A stretch of DNA of 64,000 nt from Spirochaetota bacterium (GTDB taxonomy: Bacteria; Spirochaetota; Spirochaetia; SZUA-6): assembly GCA_013151965.1 (NCBI GenBank), contig JAADHF010000131.1, forward strand, positions 193,763 to 257,762, in the 5' to 3' direction. The translations under genes and the position numbers were made by a program. Under the pieces are notes generated by a model that searched no databases, was not told the origin of the DNA, and saw only the letters and a program-made list of their open reading frames with translations. Below are positions 18,572 to 28,848 of the stretch, piece after piece. The stretch's first letter is position 1. Each line of letters begins with the position of its first letter.

Positions 18572-20305
18572 ATGATGATTAGGATTTCGCCTTTTGATCG
18601 TCTTGTTTCCGGGCTTTCAAAAAAGGAAAGAGAAGAACTGCTTGCCAGAATAGAGTCCTCCGTCCGGATATCTAGCTCTCCTGTTATGGATATACGGAAA
18701 GATCCGGATGAACAGGTAGATATCGAGGAAGAGTACAGCAGGCTGCCTTTTTTCCCCAGATTTTTTATCTGGATAAAGTCCATACTAGGAGGGAACAGCA
18801 GGGAAGAGCTCATGGAAGCCGCCCTGTATCTTAAGCTTCGGAAAAGGATCGAAAAAGGTTATCCGGGCATTGTTGATTTTAAAAATAACCTTTTTTTATC
18901 CGGTATGTTCGATAAATTAAAAAATCTTCTCGATGCTGTGACTTTTTTCCGTTCCTCTGTTTTGCCTGCCCTGGGGAAACACAGAGGAATATTTTTTACT
19001 TTTCTGGCAAATGAGGAGTTAAATGATATAGACAGGAAAATCGAGGAAGCGATAGAACCTGAAGCTATTCAGTCGGAAATGCAGTATCTCGATGTCCAGA
19101 ATATCAGGGCGGAGATGATGAATAAACTGGAAGAAGTAATTGACGGAATTGAAGAGGCTGACAGGATAAGAGTTTATAATGATGTCATAATTCTTCAGTC
19201 ACTGTACAATCTGTGTCTGTTCAGAATAGAGGATATAGCCGGAAAGTTTAAACAGCCCTTTGGTGCTTCGGAATATACAGTTCCGTTTAATGATATCAGC
19301 AGACTTATAACCGAACTTACCTGCCGTCTTTATTCTTTTAAGATTCCGCCGAATGCAAAGCTCCTGCAGATTTTGTTTTTTTTCTCATACCAGGAAAAGA
19401 ACAGCGGTGATTACGGTTTTGCGGATGACCTTACATCGGACCTTATGCATTCGGAGGAAAAACTGAATGCAATAAGAGATTTTAACCGGACCGTCCCGCT
19501 GCTTGATATTTCCCGATATCTCCTCAGGGATTTAAATTACAGGCCTGAAATTATGAGAGGCGGAGAAGATTGGTTTTTTTATTTTAAGAAATTCTGGGAA
19601 AAGAGGCTGGATTACAGATTCAGGGTGTTCAGGTTTAATAACCGGAGGCGGGAAATTATAAAAGAGATAGCTGAATTCTTTAGAATGGAGAAATTCGAAT
19701 TTCCTTTAAACTATAGAGATAATATTTCGGGCTACAATATACATGCCGCTTTTCCCGTTTCCATTGGTTTCCTGCAGAATTTCTATGATCGGTTTTTTTC
19801 GGTAAAAATAAATACTCCCTTAAAAATACTTGTTTTAAACGGGGAATTCTACAAGGAAGAGAACAGGGTAGAGTTTACGGATTCCTTCAATGGTACGGTT
19901 AATATTAAAGAGGATTTAAAACGGCTTTATAAAGATTTCGGAAAAACCGGAAAATACGGGATTGAATTGTCAAAAATAAGAAATGAACTTATAAAAACAG
20001 GATTAAAAGAAAAACAGGTAAATATAATTGTCGAAAATGCTGACAAGGATGCGGAGAGTATTATTAATAATTCACTTGTAAATTTAGGAAACCTGGTAAA
20101 GATTTTAGATGGTGTTTTGTACGGAGAGGTAGGAGGAAAGTACGATACTATTTCCAATTACGGTGATATCAATGGAAGCAGAAATAAGAATTATATAGAT
20201 TCCTTAAAATCAATAATTAAAATTCTGGATAAATCCGTTGTACTGTTGAACAAAGTCTATAAACTGGAAAAATCGAGGCCTGCTACGCTGATTGACTCTA
20301 ATTAA
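18572..20305 (+). CDS. Large cytoplasmic protein of unknown function (spirochaete DUF5312-like)
   Basis: A 577-aa soluble protein with no signal peptide or membrane segment, rich in charged helices. The start (RISPFDRLVSGLSKKEREELLARI) recalls proteins annotated as DUF5312 in Treponema and relatives; that match is from memory and uncertain. The C-terminal quarter has a long Lys/Asn-rich helical stretch. The gene begins at a leaderless-type promoter and is followed 26 bp later by pgeF and argS, probably in one operon. Confidence 0.6.
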   Translation: MMIRISPFDRLVSGLSKKEREELLARIESSVRISSSPVMDIRKDPDEQVDIEEEYSRLPFFPRFFIWIKSILGGNSREELMEAALYLKLRKRIEKGYPGIVDFKNNLFLSGMFDKLKNLLDAVTFFRSSVLPALGKHRGIFFTFLANEELNDIDRKIEEAIEPEAIQSEMQYLDVQNIRAEMMNKLEEVIDGIEEADRIRVYNDVIILQSLYNLCLFRIEDIAGKFKQPFGASEYTVPFNDISRLITELTCRLYSFKIPPNAKLLQILFFFSYQEKNSGDYGFADDLTSDLMHSEEKLNAIRDFNRTVPLLDISRYLLRDLNYRPEIMRGGEDWFFYFKKFWEKRLDYRFRVFRFNNRRREIIKEIAEFFRMEKFEFPLNYRDNISGYNIHAAFPVSIGFLQNFYDRFFSVKINTPLKILVLNGEFYKEENRVEFTDSFNGTVNIKEDLKRLYKDFGKTGKYGIELSKIRNELIKTGLKEKQVNIIVENADKDAESIINNSLVNLGNLVKILDGVLYGEVGGKYDTISNYGDINGSRNKNYIDSLKSIIKILDKSVVLLNKVYKLEKSRPATLIDSN

Positions 20306-20331
20306 AGACTCTGATTAAATGCTTGTTCGAA

Positions 20332-21099
20332 ATGGTTAAACATATAACACTCTCTATCGCAGATGAAGATCTATATACGGAAATACCTTTCCCTTATATT
20401 CCGGATTGTAATATCAGGGGTTTTGTCTCTTTAAGGAATGCGGGGAATATGAGCATTTCCGGCAGTGATACTGTAAGAAGCAGAAACCGGATCTATTCCG
20501 CTTTAGGGATTAACGGAGACAGGGTTGCGTTTCTGCACCAGGTTCATTCAAAGAAAGTTCTGAATGCCGATACCGTAAAGGATAAACCGGCAGGCGGAAT
20601 TACGGGAGACGGACTTATCTCCGGTGACAGAAGTATCATACTTTCGGTTACTGTAGCGGACTGTCTTCCCGTATTTCTTCTGGATAAAAGAAACTGTTTT
20701 TTCGGTTTGCTTCATTCCGGCCGGAGAGGAACGGGTATTGTACTGAATGCGGTAAAAATGATGGAGAAGATGCTTGGAAGCGTAAAAGAAGATATAGCTG
20801 TTCTGCTTGGCCCGGGAATCGGTGTGTGCTGTTATGAAGTTTCCGAAGATCTGTATCTCAGTTTTAAGAACAGCTATGGTGGAATATCGGCCGTTAAACG
20901 GAATAACAAATATTTTATAGATTTAAGGGAGGCAAATATCAATATTCTTAAAGATACCGGCATTAAAGATATAGGTGTAATAGATGACTGCACGTCATGC
21001 AATAAAGATTTGTATTCTTTCCGGCGTGACGGCAAAGAAAAATTCAGAACAATGACGGCTTTGATCGGGGAAATAAGCAGAGAGGATGTGGAAAAATGA
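20332..21099 (+). CDS. pgeF: Peptidoglycan editing factor PgeF / YfiH laccase-domain protein
   Basis: A 255-aa protein of the DUF152/YfiH family, whose members act as purine nucleoside phosphorylase/deaminases or as peptidoglycan editing factors. Conserved metal and substrate motifs are visible: FLHQVHS, VTVADCLPVFLLD, LHSGRRGTG and GVCCYEVSEDLY, with the late Cys pair DDCTSC. ATG 20332 is used; a TTG three codons earlier is possible. No clear ribosome binding site is seen. The stop overlaps the argS start by 4 bp (ATGA). Confidence 0.85.
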   Translation: MVKHITLSIADEDLYTEIPFPYIPDCNIRGFVSLRNAGNMSISGSDTVRSRNRIYSALGINGDRVAFLHQVHSKKVLNADTVKDKPAGGITGDGLISGDRSIILSVTVADCLPVFLLDKRNCFFGLLHSGRRGTGIVLNAVKMMEKMLGSVKEDIAVLLGPGIGVCCYEVSEDLYLSFKNSYGGISAVKRNNKYFIDLREANINILKDTGIKDIGVIDDCTSCNKDLYSFRRDGKEKFRTMTALIGEISREDVEK

Positions 21100-22868
21100 G
21101 AGATTTAAAAGGGTATTGGCGGGGAGTAATCGGCAGAGTAATAGATTTAATTGCCGAAAATGAAAAAAAAGGGACCGGTATGGTCAGCCCTGATTCGATT
21201 ATCACGGAAGTTCCTCCCGACCCCGAAATGGGCGACATTGCTTTTCCTATGTTTCAATTTTCTAAGATATTAAAAAAATCACCGAAAGAAATAGCGGAGC
21301 AGTGCAGAACACTCCTGGAATCGGAACATTTAACGGATAAAAAAGCAGGCACTCCTGAAGTTTCCGGGGCTTATCTGAATATCCGGTTAGACCGCATGCA
21401 GGTTACAGAGGAAGTGCTGGCAAGGATAGGAAAACAGGCTGATGATTACGGGAAAGGGGAAGCCTTAAATAAAAAAAGAATCACCATAGAATTCTCATGC
21501 CCGAATACAAACAAACCTCTGCATCTGGGGCATTTAAGAAACGACGCCATAGGGATGAGCCTGTCGCTTATACTTGAAGCATCGGGCGCTCTGGTGAGAA
21601 GAGTAAACCTTATTAACGACAGGGGAATTCATATATGTAAATCCATGCTGGCCTATAAAAAGTTCGGAGAGGGAAGTACTCCGGATACAGAGGGGGTTAA
21701 AGGAGATCATTTTGTAGGAAAATACTATGTTCTGTTTAACGAATGGGCAGAGAAGGACCCGGATGCGGAAAAAAAAGCGCGTAAAATGCTGAAAAAATGG
21801 GAACAGGGTGATCCGGAGATAATGGAGCTGTGGAAGAAGATGAATGGATGGACTATCGATGGGATACAAAAGACCTATACTGCCACAGGAGTGGAGTTCG
21901 ATCAGGTATATTACGAAAGTGATACGTATAAATTGGGAAAAGAGGAAGTACTTAAAGGGCTAAGTAAGGGGGTTTTCTACAGGGATAAGGATGATTCGGT
22001 ATGGGTGGACCTTACCGGGGAAGGCCTCGATAAAAAAGTTCTTCTAAGAAGTGACGGTACATCCCTGTACCTGACGCAGGATATCGGTACTGCAGTTATG
22101 AGATATAATGACTGGCCCTTCGATACCCTGATCTATGTAGTTGCTTCGGAGCAGAATTATCACTTTAAAGTTCTCTTTAAAGTTCTGAGTCTGCTCGGAT
22201 ACAAATGGGCTAAGAATCTGTATCATCTTGCCTATGGAATGGTTAATCTCCCGGAAGGGAAGATGAAATCGCGCGAGGGGAAAGTTGTAGATGCGGATGA
22301 TCTTATAGAGGATCTATGTGAACTCGCTTTAAAGGAAATCGTTGCAAAGGGCAGGGATTCGGAAATATCAGACATAAAAACCACGGCAGGGATGATTGCA
22401 GCAGGTGCACTTAACTATTATCTGCTGCAGGTATCACCTTACAAGGACATGGTTTTCTATCCTGAAGAATCTATTTCGTTTACCGGAAATACCGGACCTT
22501 ATCTTCAATACACGGGAGCAAGGATTTCCAGTGTTTTAAGAAAGTATTACGGGAATAAAGAAAAATACGCCGGAGGAGCACTAAAGCCCGGGCTGTTGAC
22601 AGGGAAGGAAGAGTGGGAACTTGTAAAAATGTTAGCTAATTTCCCCGGGATTATCGAAAATGCCGCGGAACAGAAGAATCCGTCTGTTATTGCCGTTTTC
22701 CTTTTTGAATTAGGGAAGCATTTCAGCCGGTTTTATCACGATAACCCGATTCTGCATAATGAAAACCGCGACCTTATCGCAACAAGGATAGCACTCGCAG
22801 AATCTGTCGTGCAGGTTTTAAAGAACGGTCTTAAGCTCATCTGTGTTCCTTTTTTGGAAAAGATGTAA
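21096..22868 (+). CDS. argS: Arginyl-tRNA synthetase
   Basis: Class I synthetase of 590 aa that charges tRNA-Arg. The N-terminal tRNA D-loop recognition domain (about 1-115) is followed by the HIGH motif as HLGHLRND and by a KMSKS-like site in MKSREGKVVDADD, with the alpha-helical anticodon domain at the C-terminus (YLQYTGARISSVLRK onward). It is translationally coupled to pgeF. Its 3' end overlaps the convergent CAP-domain gene by 32 bp. Confidence 0.95.
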   Translation: MRDLKGYWRGVIGRVIDLIAENEKKGTGMVSPDSIITEVPPDPEMGDIAFPMFQFSKILKKSPKEIAEQCRTLLESEHLTDKKAGTPEVSGAYLNIRLDRMQVTEEVLARIGKQADDYGKGEALNKKRITIEFSCPNTNKPLHLGHLRNDAIGMSLSLILEASGALVRRVNLINDRGIHICKSMLAYKKFGEGSTPDTEGVKGDHFVGKYYVLFNEWAEKDPDAEKKARKMLKKWEQGDPEIMELWKKMNGWTIDGIQKTYTATGVEFDQVYYESDTYKLGKEEVLKGLSKGVFYRDKDDSVWVDLTGEGLDKKVLLRSDGTSLYLTQDIGTAVMRYNDWPFDTLIYVVASEQNYHFKVLFKVLSLLGYKWAKNLYHLAYGMVNLPEGKMKSREGKVVDADDLIEDLCELALKEIVAKGRDSEISDIKTTAGMIAAGALNYYLLQVSPYKDMVFYPEESISFTGNTGPYLQYTGARISSVLRKYYGNKEKYAGGALKPGLLTGKEEWELVKMLANFPGIIENAAEQKNPSVIAVFLFELGKHFSRFYHDNPILHNENRDLIATRIALAESVVQVLKNGLKLICVPFLEKM

Positions 22869-23553
22869 CCTGAAAATCAGGATTTAATATATCGGAGAAA
22901 ACCATCCTGTCATCTGCAGTTATATAACCCAGTCTGATGTACGGTGATAATTTCTTAACGTCTATGATAAATGTGAATTCACCCGAACCGGGGTTCCACC
23001 GGGACGGCTTAATACTGCTGAAGCCGGAAAAAAGCAGAGGATTTTTTATATTCTTTCTGAAACGGGATAAGAAAATACCTGATAATGCCAGATTAGTTCC
23101 GGAGTATTGTAATTTGAGATTTTTAGTATATATTCTTGTAAACATAACAACAACGATAAAAATGTTTCCCTGTACGGAAACTCCGATGCCGCAGTTTGTC
23201 CAGTACGGATCCAGAATCACTTCTCTGTGTGTACCGCTTTTAAGCCAGGCTTTTTCGATTCGTGCTATACTGTTTCCGGCTCCGATAATTTCTCCGACAC
23301 GGAGAGAAGTGCCGCCGTTTTTTCTGTAACGGTCCAATCCGTTCCGTCCGTTTTTATCAATGTGGCTCAGTTCTGCATTTTTCAGTAGCTTTTGCGAATA
23401 TTTTATAGCGGTGAAAGAGAGTCCGGAGTCCGGTTTTAATGCCGGCAGGCTGTAATTTTTCCTTGCACTGTTTAACCAGTTAATGACGGCAGTATCTCCG
23501 AAAGAGGTATACACGGGAATTAAAAAGAGGATAATTATTAAAGATCTTTTCAT
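22837..23553 (-). CDS. Secreted CAP (SCP/PR-1) domain protein
   Basis: A 238-aa exported protein with signal peptide MKRSLIIILFLIPVYTSFGD. The CAP domain shows LNSARKNYSLPALKPDS, SHIDKNGRNGLDRY, VGEIIGAG, AWLKSGTHREVILDPYW and CGIGVSV, in the standard order. Bacterial CAP proteins are secreted and of mostly unknown activity. About 80 extra residues of beta type follow the domain. The start codon is close to two overlapping TATAAT boxes (23559-23569 on the - strand) with no Shine-Dalgarno sequence, though no good -35 is seen. Confidence 0.82.
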   Translation of the reverse strand: MKRSLIIILFLIPVYTSFGDTAVINWLNSARKNYSLPALKPDSGLSFTAIKYSQKLLKNAELSHIDKNGRNGLDRYRKNGGTSLRVGEIIGAGNSIARIEKAWLKSGTHREVILDPYWTNCGIGVSVQGNIFIVVVMFTRIYTKNLKLQYSGTNLALSGIFLSRFRKNIKNPLLFSGFSSIKPSRWNPGSGEFTFIIDVKKLSPYIRLGYITADDRMVFSDILNPDFQVTSFPKKEHR

Positions 23554-23603
23554 AGTAAATTATATTATATATAGTTTTTATACACTTGTTCTACGGAGTA
23601 GTT

Positions 23604-25646
23604 ATGACGATAATCGAGAAAATCAGAAATATCGGAATTATGGCCCATATAGATGCCGGAAAAACCACGACAACAGAGCGGATACTGTACTACACGGGGA
23701 AAAGCCACAGAATGGGGGAGGTCGATGACGGCGAAGCTGCAATGGACTGGATGCCTCAGGAACAGGAACGCGGCATAACGATAACCTCTGCAGCTACCAC
23801 ATGTTTCTGGCTGGATCATCAGATAAATATTATCGATACTCCGGGGCATGTGGATTTTACCGCAGAGGTAGAGAGGGCTTTAAGGGTGTTGGACGGCGGT
23901 ATAGTAGTATTTTCTGCTGTGGAAGGTGTGGAACCGCAGTCGGAAACCGTCTGGCATCAGGCAGACCGGTATGGAATACCAAGGCTCGCCTATATAAATA
24001 AAATGGACAGAGTCGGTGCTGATTATTTCCGTGTCATAGGTGAAATGGAAGACAAATTAGAAGCCGAGCCGCTTATTGTTCAGATACCTCTTGGGAGAGA
24101 GAGTGATTTCGAGGGTGTAATCGATCTGGTTAAACTCAAGGAGATAAGGTGGGATCAGAGCGATTTCGGTACAACATTGATGTATTCGGAAATAAGCGGC
24201 CCATACAGGGATAAAGCTTTAAAGATGTACGAAAAGATGATAGACCGGTTAACCGGCATATCCGAAACATTGACGGATCTTTACCTGGAAGGCAAGGAGA
24301 TATCGGAAGAGCTGATTAAGGAGACGATTAAAAGAGGTACTTTAAACCGTGATTTTATCCCGGTATACTGCGGTGCATCGCTGCGTAATATCGGAATACA
24401 GCCTCTGCTTGACGGAATAATAGACTATTTGCCGTCACCTGCGGAAGTACCTCCCATGTCGGGACATCACAGCAAATCCGGAAAGGAAGTAGAGATACCC
24501 TGCAAACGGCAGGCTCCTCCTCTGGCTCTTGTCTTTAAGATACAGAATGACAGGGAAGCGGGAGCTTTAAGTTATATGAGAGTCTATTCGGGAAGTTTTA
24601 AAAACGGAGGCGTGGTTTATAACATAAGCAAGAAAAAGCGTGAAAGAATAACAAGATTGCTGAGAATGCATGCAAACCGGTATGCAAGGGAAGATCTGGT
24701 GGAAGCGGGAGATATTGCAGTTGCAATCGGTTTAAAACTTACACAGACAGGAGATACCATAGGAACGGATAAATTCCCCATTCTTCTGGAAAATATAAAA
24801 TTCCCGGAACCGGTTATTTCCGTTGCAATAGAGCCTAAAACACTATCGGAAAGGAAGAAGTTAAACGATGTGCTCGATCTGCTTGCAAAGGAGGATCCGA
24901 CTTTCTCCGTAAAAGAAAACGAAGAAACAGGACAGTTGATTGTCTCGGGAATGGGTGAACTGCATCTCGATGTTCTTATTACAAGAATGATGAAGGAATA
25001 TAAGGTAGAGGCCAAAGTCGGAAAACCCCAGGTTTCCTACAGGGAATCAATTTCTAAAGAAGCGGTGCATAAGGAAAAATACCACAGGGTAATAGGCGGC
25101 AAAGAAAATACGGCGGTGATTACTCTGAAGGTAAAACCTCTTGCAAGGGGAAGCGGGAACAAGTTTGTAAATAATACGACAGAGGATATCCTGCCTGTAG
25201 AGTTGATGGAAAGTGTAAAAAGGGGAGTCGAAAATGCCTTTAGTTCGGGTATTGTTTACGGTTATCCGGCAATAGATGTAGAAGTGAGCCTTAAGGATGC
25301 CGAATATAATCAGTCCACCTCTACCGTATTTGCATTCGAAGCTGCCGGTTCTCTTGGCTTCGACGCGGCATGCAGAAAGGCCGGCCCCGTACTCCTGGAG
25401 CCTATAATGCTTGTGGATGTTATGTGTCCCAAAGAGTTTATAGGTGATGTAATCGGTAATCTGACATCGAGAAGCGGTGTAGTAATTAATATGGAGAGCA
25501 AACCCGGTGCGGATCATATACATGCAGAGGTGCCCCTTGCAAATATGTTCGGCTATTCCACGGCCTTAAGGTCTTCGACACAGGGAAGGGGAACGTATTC
25601 CATGGAATTTTCCCATTTCGCAGTAAAAGAAGGCGGATTCGGCTGA
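23604..25646 (+). CDS. Elongation factor G2 (spdEFG2-like), probable ribosome-recycling GTPase
   Basis: A 680-aa EF-G family GTPase with intact [25 protein letters not shown] and NKMD motifs and domains II-V. The stretch [12 protein letters not shown] and the tail [17 protein letters not shown] closely recall Borrelia EF-G2, which works with RRF in ribosome recycling and not in translocation; organellar EF-G2 is similar. The recycling role here is inferred from that resemblance. GGAG at 23595-23598 supports ATG 23604 over the in-frame TTG 23586. It is distinct from the EF-G-like gene at 16301, so the main translocase must lie elsewhere. Confidence 0.85.
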   Translation: MTIIEKIRNIGIMAHIDAGKTTTTERILYYTGKSHRMGEVDDGEAAMDWMPQEQERGITITSAATTCFWLDHQINIIDTPGHVDFTAEVERALRVLDGGIVVFSAVEGVEPQSETVWHQADRYGIPRLAYINKMDRVGADYFRVIGEMEDKLEAEPLIVQIPLGRESDFEGVIDLVKLKEIRWDQSDFGTTLMYSEISGPYRDKALKMYEKMIDRLTGISETLTDLYLEGKEISEELIKETIKRGTLNRDFIPVYCGASLRNIGIQPLLDGIIDYLPSPAEVPPMSGHHSKSGKEVEIPCKRQAPPLALVFKIQNDREAGALSYMRVYSGSFKNGGVVYNISKKKRERITRLLRMHANRYAREDLVEAGDIAVAIGLKLTQTGDTIGTDKFPILLENIKFPEPVISVAIEPKTLSERKKLNDVLDLLAKEDPTFSVKENEETGQLIVSGMGELHLDVLITRMMKEYKVEAKVGKPQVSYRESISKEAVHKEKYHRVIGGKENTAVITLKVKPLARGSGNKFVNNTTEDILPVELMESVKRGVENAFSSGIVYGYPAIDVEVSLKDAEYNQSTSTVFAFEAAGSLGFDAACRKAGPVLLEPIMLVDVMCPKEFIGDVIGNLTSRSGVVINMESKPGADHIHAEVPLANMFGYSTALRSSTQGRGTYSMEFSHFAVKEGGFG

Positions 25647-25669
25647 TTAAGGAAATAGTACCGCCCCGC

Positions 25670-25699
25670 TTGACAGTGGAATTGTTTTGTTCCTAAAAT
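25670..25699 (+). promoter_or_regulatory. Sigma-70-type promoter of ileS
   Basis: TTGACA (25670-25675), 18-bp spacer, TAAAAT (25694-25699). Predicted +1 near 25706 gives a short leader that carries AGGAGG (25712-25717). This rules out upstream in-frame start codons. Confidence 0.7.
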
Positions 25700-25722
25700 A
25701 CCAGAGTTTACAGGAGGACATA

Positions 25723-28700
25723 TTGTATAAGCCGGTTGATTCGAAAGTGAATTTCCCTGAAATGGAAGAGAAAATATTAAAATTCTGGCAGGAAAATGAC
25801 ATTTTCAAAAAGACCATAAGACAGCGTGAAAATAACGATGAATACGTTTTCTATGACGGCCCTCCTTTTGCTACCGGACTGCCTCATTTCGGGCATTTTG
25901 TGCCGGGAACGATTAAGGATATCATCCCGAGATATCAGACAATGAAGGGTAAAAAGGTGGAGCGCCGGTTCGGCTGGGACTGCCATGGCCTTCCCGTGGA
26001 ATATGAGATGGAAAAGGAACTCGGGATTTCCGGAAAACGCGAGATAGAGGAATTCGGTGTTGCTGAATTTAACGAATCATGCCGTTCCATCGTTTTGCGT
26101 TATACCCATGAATGGCGCTATATTATCACCAGGATGGGACGATGGGTGGATTTTGATAATGATTATAAGACAATGGACACGGATTATATGGAGTCCATAT
26201 GGTGGGTTGTAAAAAAACTGTGGGACAGTGATTTACTCTATGAAGGATACTATATTCTTCCGTACTGCCCCAGATGTTCCACTGTACTTTCCAATTTCGA
26301 GCTGAACCTGGGCGATTATAAGGACGTACATGATCCCTCCGTTACAATCCGGTTTAAAGTAACAGGTGAAAAAAATACATACTTTTTGGCGTGGACAACA
26401 ACTCCGTGGACGCTGCCTTCGAACCTTGCACTCGCACTCGGACCTGATATCGATTATGTAAAGATTAAGGACGGAGAGGATTATTATATTCTGGCGGAAG
26501 AAAGGCTTTCGGATTATTACAGATCGGAAGATGAATACGAAATTACAGCGCGGTATAAAGGTTCGGAGCTTGCAGGCAGAAGTTATGAACCCATTTTTCC
26601 GTACTTTAAACAGCTTTCGGAAAAAGGCGCATTCAGGACTTATCCTGCCGGTTACGTTTCCACGGAGGATGGTACGGGAATAGTACATACGGCTCCCGGT
26701 TTCGGGGAGGAAGATTACTCGCTTTTAAAGGGAACCGGTGTTCCTGTTGTCTGTCCGATAGACGAAGAAGGAAGATTTACTGCGGAAGTTTCCGATTATC
26801 AGGGTGTTTTTGTTAAAGATGCGGATAAAAGGATAATTAAAGATTTAAGAGAACGGGGGATACTCGTTAAATCGGGAACCCTGCTTCACAGCTACCCCCA
26901 TTGCTGGAGATGTCATTCTCCTCTTATATACAGGGCCATATCCTCCTGGTTTGTTGATATTGGTAAAATAAAGGAAAAGATGCTTAAAACAAACCGAACG
27001 GTAAACTGGGTGCCCGCACATCTTCGTGACGGACGTTTCGGCAAATGGCTCGAAGGCGCAAGAGACTGGGCGATTTCCAGAAACAGGTTCTGGGGTAATC
27101 CTCTGCCGATATGGAAATGTGAAGAATGCGGCAAAATGGTATGTCTCGGCTCAAGAGGGGAACTTGAAGAACGTACGGGCCGGAATATTACCGACCTGCA
27201 TAAGCACTACATAGATGATCTTACATTTAAATGTGATAAGTGCGGGGATACGATGAAGAGAATTCCGGAGGTTCTGGACTGCTGGTTCGAATCCGGAGCA
27301 ATGCCGTATGCTCAGAATCACTACCCCTTCGAGAATAAAAAGCATTTCGAAGAACATTTTCCCGCCGATTTTATTTCGGAAGGACTGGATCAGACCCGGG
27401 GCTGGTTTTACACATTAACCGTACTTGCAGCTGCGTTGTTTAACAAACCGGCTTTTAAAAACGTTGTGGTAAACGGCCTTGTTCTTGCCGGGGACAGTAA
27501 GAAAATGTCAAAATCAGAGAGAAATTATACCAACCCCTCTGATGTTGTAAATACCTACGGTGCCGATGCGATGAGGCTTTTTCTTATGCATTCTGCAGTA
27601 GTTAAGGCGGAAGACTTAAAGTACTCTGATTCAGGTGTAAAAGAGGTGTTAAAAAATGTAATTATTCCGCTGTGGAATGCATATAGTTTTTTTGTTACCT
27701 ATGCAAATATAGACGGCATAAAGCCGGTAAAGGCGCCCGATAATCCCGAGAACCCGCTGGACCGGTGGATACTTTCCGAAGCGGAGGGAATGGTGGGAGA
27801 AATAACCGGACAACTGGACAGCTACGATCTTCAGAAGGCAATCGATCCAATTGTGAATTTTATCGATCTTCTAAACAACTGGTATATCCGCAGGTCCAGA
27901 AGACGTTTCTGGAGATCGGAGAATGACCTGGATAAAGAACAGGCGTATCAGTCTTTGTACTCGGTACTTATGAAACTTGTAACGGCGGCAGCCCCTTTTA
28001 TACCTTTTACAACGGAGGAACTCTATAAGAACCTTAAACCCGGTAATTTACCCGAATCGGTTCATCTCTGTGATTTCCCGGTGGAGAATTCCGAAATACG
28101 TGATTATAAACTGGAAAGTAAGATGAAAATAACACGTCAGGCTGTTTCCATGGGCAGAGCCATAAGAACAATGCATAATTTAAAGATAAGACAGCCTTTA
28201 AAAGCGATACATCTGGTAACCAGGGACGAAGAAGAACAGAAGGCCCTTATGGAGATGGAAGCTATAATACGGGATGAACTTAATGTGAAGGATGTTGTAT
28301 TCAGAAAAAACGAAGAGGAGCTTGTGGAGTATAAAGCCAGGCCGAATTACCGCCTGCTTGGAAAACAGCTCGGCAGGGATATGAAATACGCTGCAGGAGA
28401 GATAGAAAAATTATCAATGTCGGATATACAATCGTTAATGGACGGAGCTGTTCTTTCGATTCAACTGGGAGAGAGAAGTTTTGACCTTACTATAGACGGA
28501 ATACAGATCGTGCGGATCGAAAAGGAAAATCTAAAGGTTATTAATGAAGGCTCCCTGACCGTGGCGCTGGATTCCGAATTAACGGAAGAACTCGTTCAGG
28601 AGGGAATAATCAGGGATATGGTTCGAAGTATCCAGAATCTCCGAAAAGAAATGGGTTTTAAAGTGACGGACCGGATTTATCTGCGGGTTTACGGTCCCGA

Positions 28701-28848
28701 TTCCATAAAAAGAGCAGTGGAAAATTTCTATGAGCATCTCACATGCGAAACTTTATCAACACAGTGGAGCTGGGAAAAGGTTGACAGCTCAAAGGAGATC
28801 GAATGCGGAGAGGAAAAATGTTTTATCTCCATCGAAAAAACAGCTTAA
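25723..28848 (+). CDS. ileS: Isoleucyl-tRNA synthetase, type 2 (eukaryote-like)
   Basis: A 1041-aa class I synthetase. The HIGH motif is HFGH (55-58) in GPPFATGLPHFGH, the form found in IleRS2 and eukaryotic cytosolic enzymes, and the KMSKS motif is KKMSKSERN. The editing (CP1) domain holds AWTTTPWTLPSN. Cys pairs CEECG and CDKCG suggest a zinc-binding insertion. The start is TTG 25723, 5 nt after AGGAGG. IleRS2 enzymes are commonly insensitive to mupirocin; that is family knowledge only. The end overlaps the next lipoprotein gene by 31 bp. Confidence 0.95.
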   Translation: MYKPVDSKVNFPEMEEKILKFWQENDIFKKTIRQRENNDEYVFYDGPPFATGLPHFGHFVPGTIKDIIPRYQTMKGKKVERRFGWDCHGLPVEYEMEKELGISGKREIEEFGVAEFNESCRSIVLRYTHEWRYIITRMGRWVDFDNDYKTMDTDYMESIWWVVKKLWDSDLLYEGYYILPYCPRCSTVLSNFELNLGDYKDVHDPSVTIRFKVTGEKNTYFLAWTTTPWTLPSNLALALGPDIDYVKIKDGEDYYILAEERLSDYYRSEDEYEITARYKGSELAGRSYEPIFPYFKQLSEKGAFRTYPAGYVSTEDGTGIVHTAPGFGEEDYSLLKGTGVPVVCPIDEEGRFTAEVSDYQGVFVKDADKRIIKDLRERGILVKSGTLLHSYPHCWRCHSPLIYRAISSWFVDIGKIKEKMLKTNRTVNWVPAHLRDGRFGKWLEGARDWAISRNRFWGNPLPIWKCEECGKMVCLGSRGELEERTGRNITDLHKHYIDDLTFKCDKCGDTMKRIPEVLDCWFESGAMPYAQNHYPFENKKHFEEHFPADFISEGLDQTRGWFYTLTVLAAALFNKPAFKNVVVNGLVLAGDSKKMSKSERNYTNPSDVVNTYGADAMRLFLMHSAVVKAEDLKYSDSGVKEVLKNVIIPLWNAYSFFVTYANIDGIKPVKAPDNPENPLDRWILSEAEGMVGEITGQLDSYDLQKAIDPIVNFIDLLNNWYIRRSRRRFWRSENDLDKEQAYQSLYSVLMKLVTAAAPFIPFTTEELYKNLKPGNLPESVHLCDFPVENSEIRDYKLESKMKITRQAVSMGRAIRTMHNLKIRQPLKAIHLVTRDEEEQKALMEMEAIIRDELNVKDVVFRKNEEELVEYKARPNYRLLGKQLGRDMKYAAGEIEKLSMSDIQSLMDGAVLSIQLGERSFDLTIDGIQIVRIEKENLKVINEGSLTVALDSELTEELVQEGIIRDMVRSIQNLRKEMGFKVTDRIYLRVYGPDSIKRAVENFYEHLTCETLSTQWSWEKVDSSKEIECGEEKCFISIEKTA

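Noticed and set aside
22837-22868. argS and CAP gene overlap as a sign of misassembly
   Set aside because: Both reading frames keep family features up to or near the overlap, and short convergent 3' overlaps are common in compact genomes.
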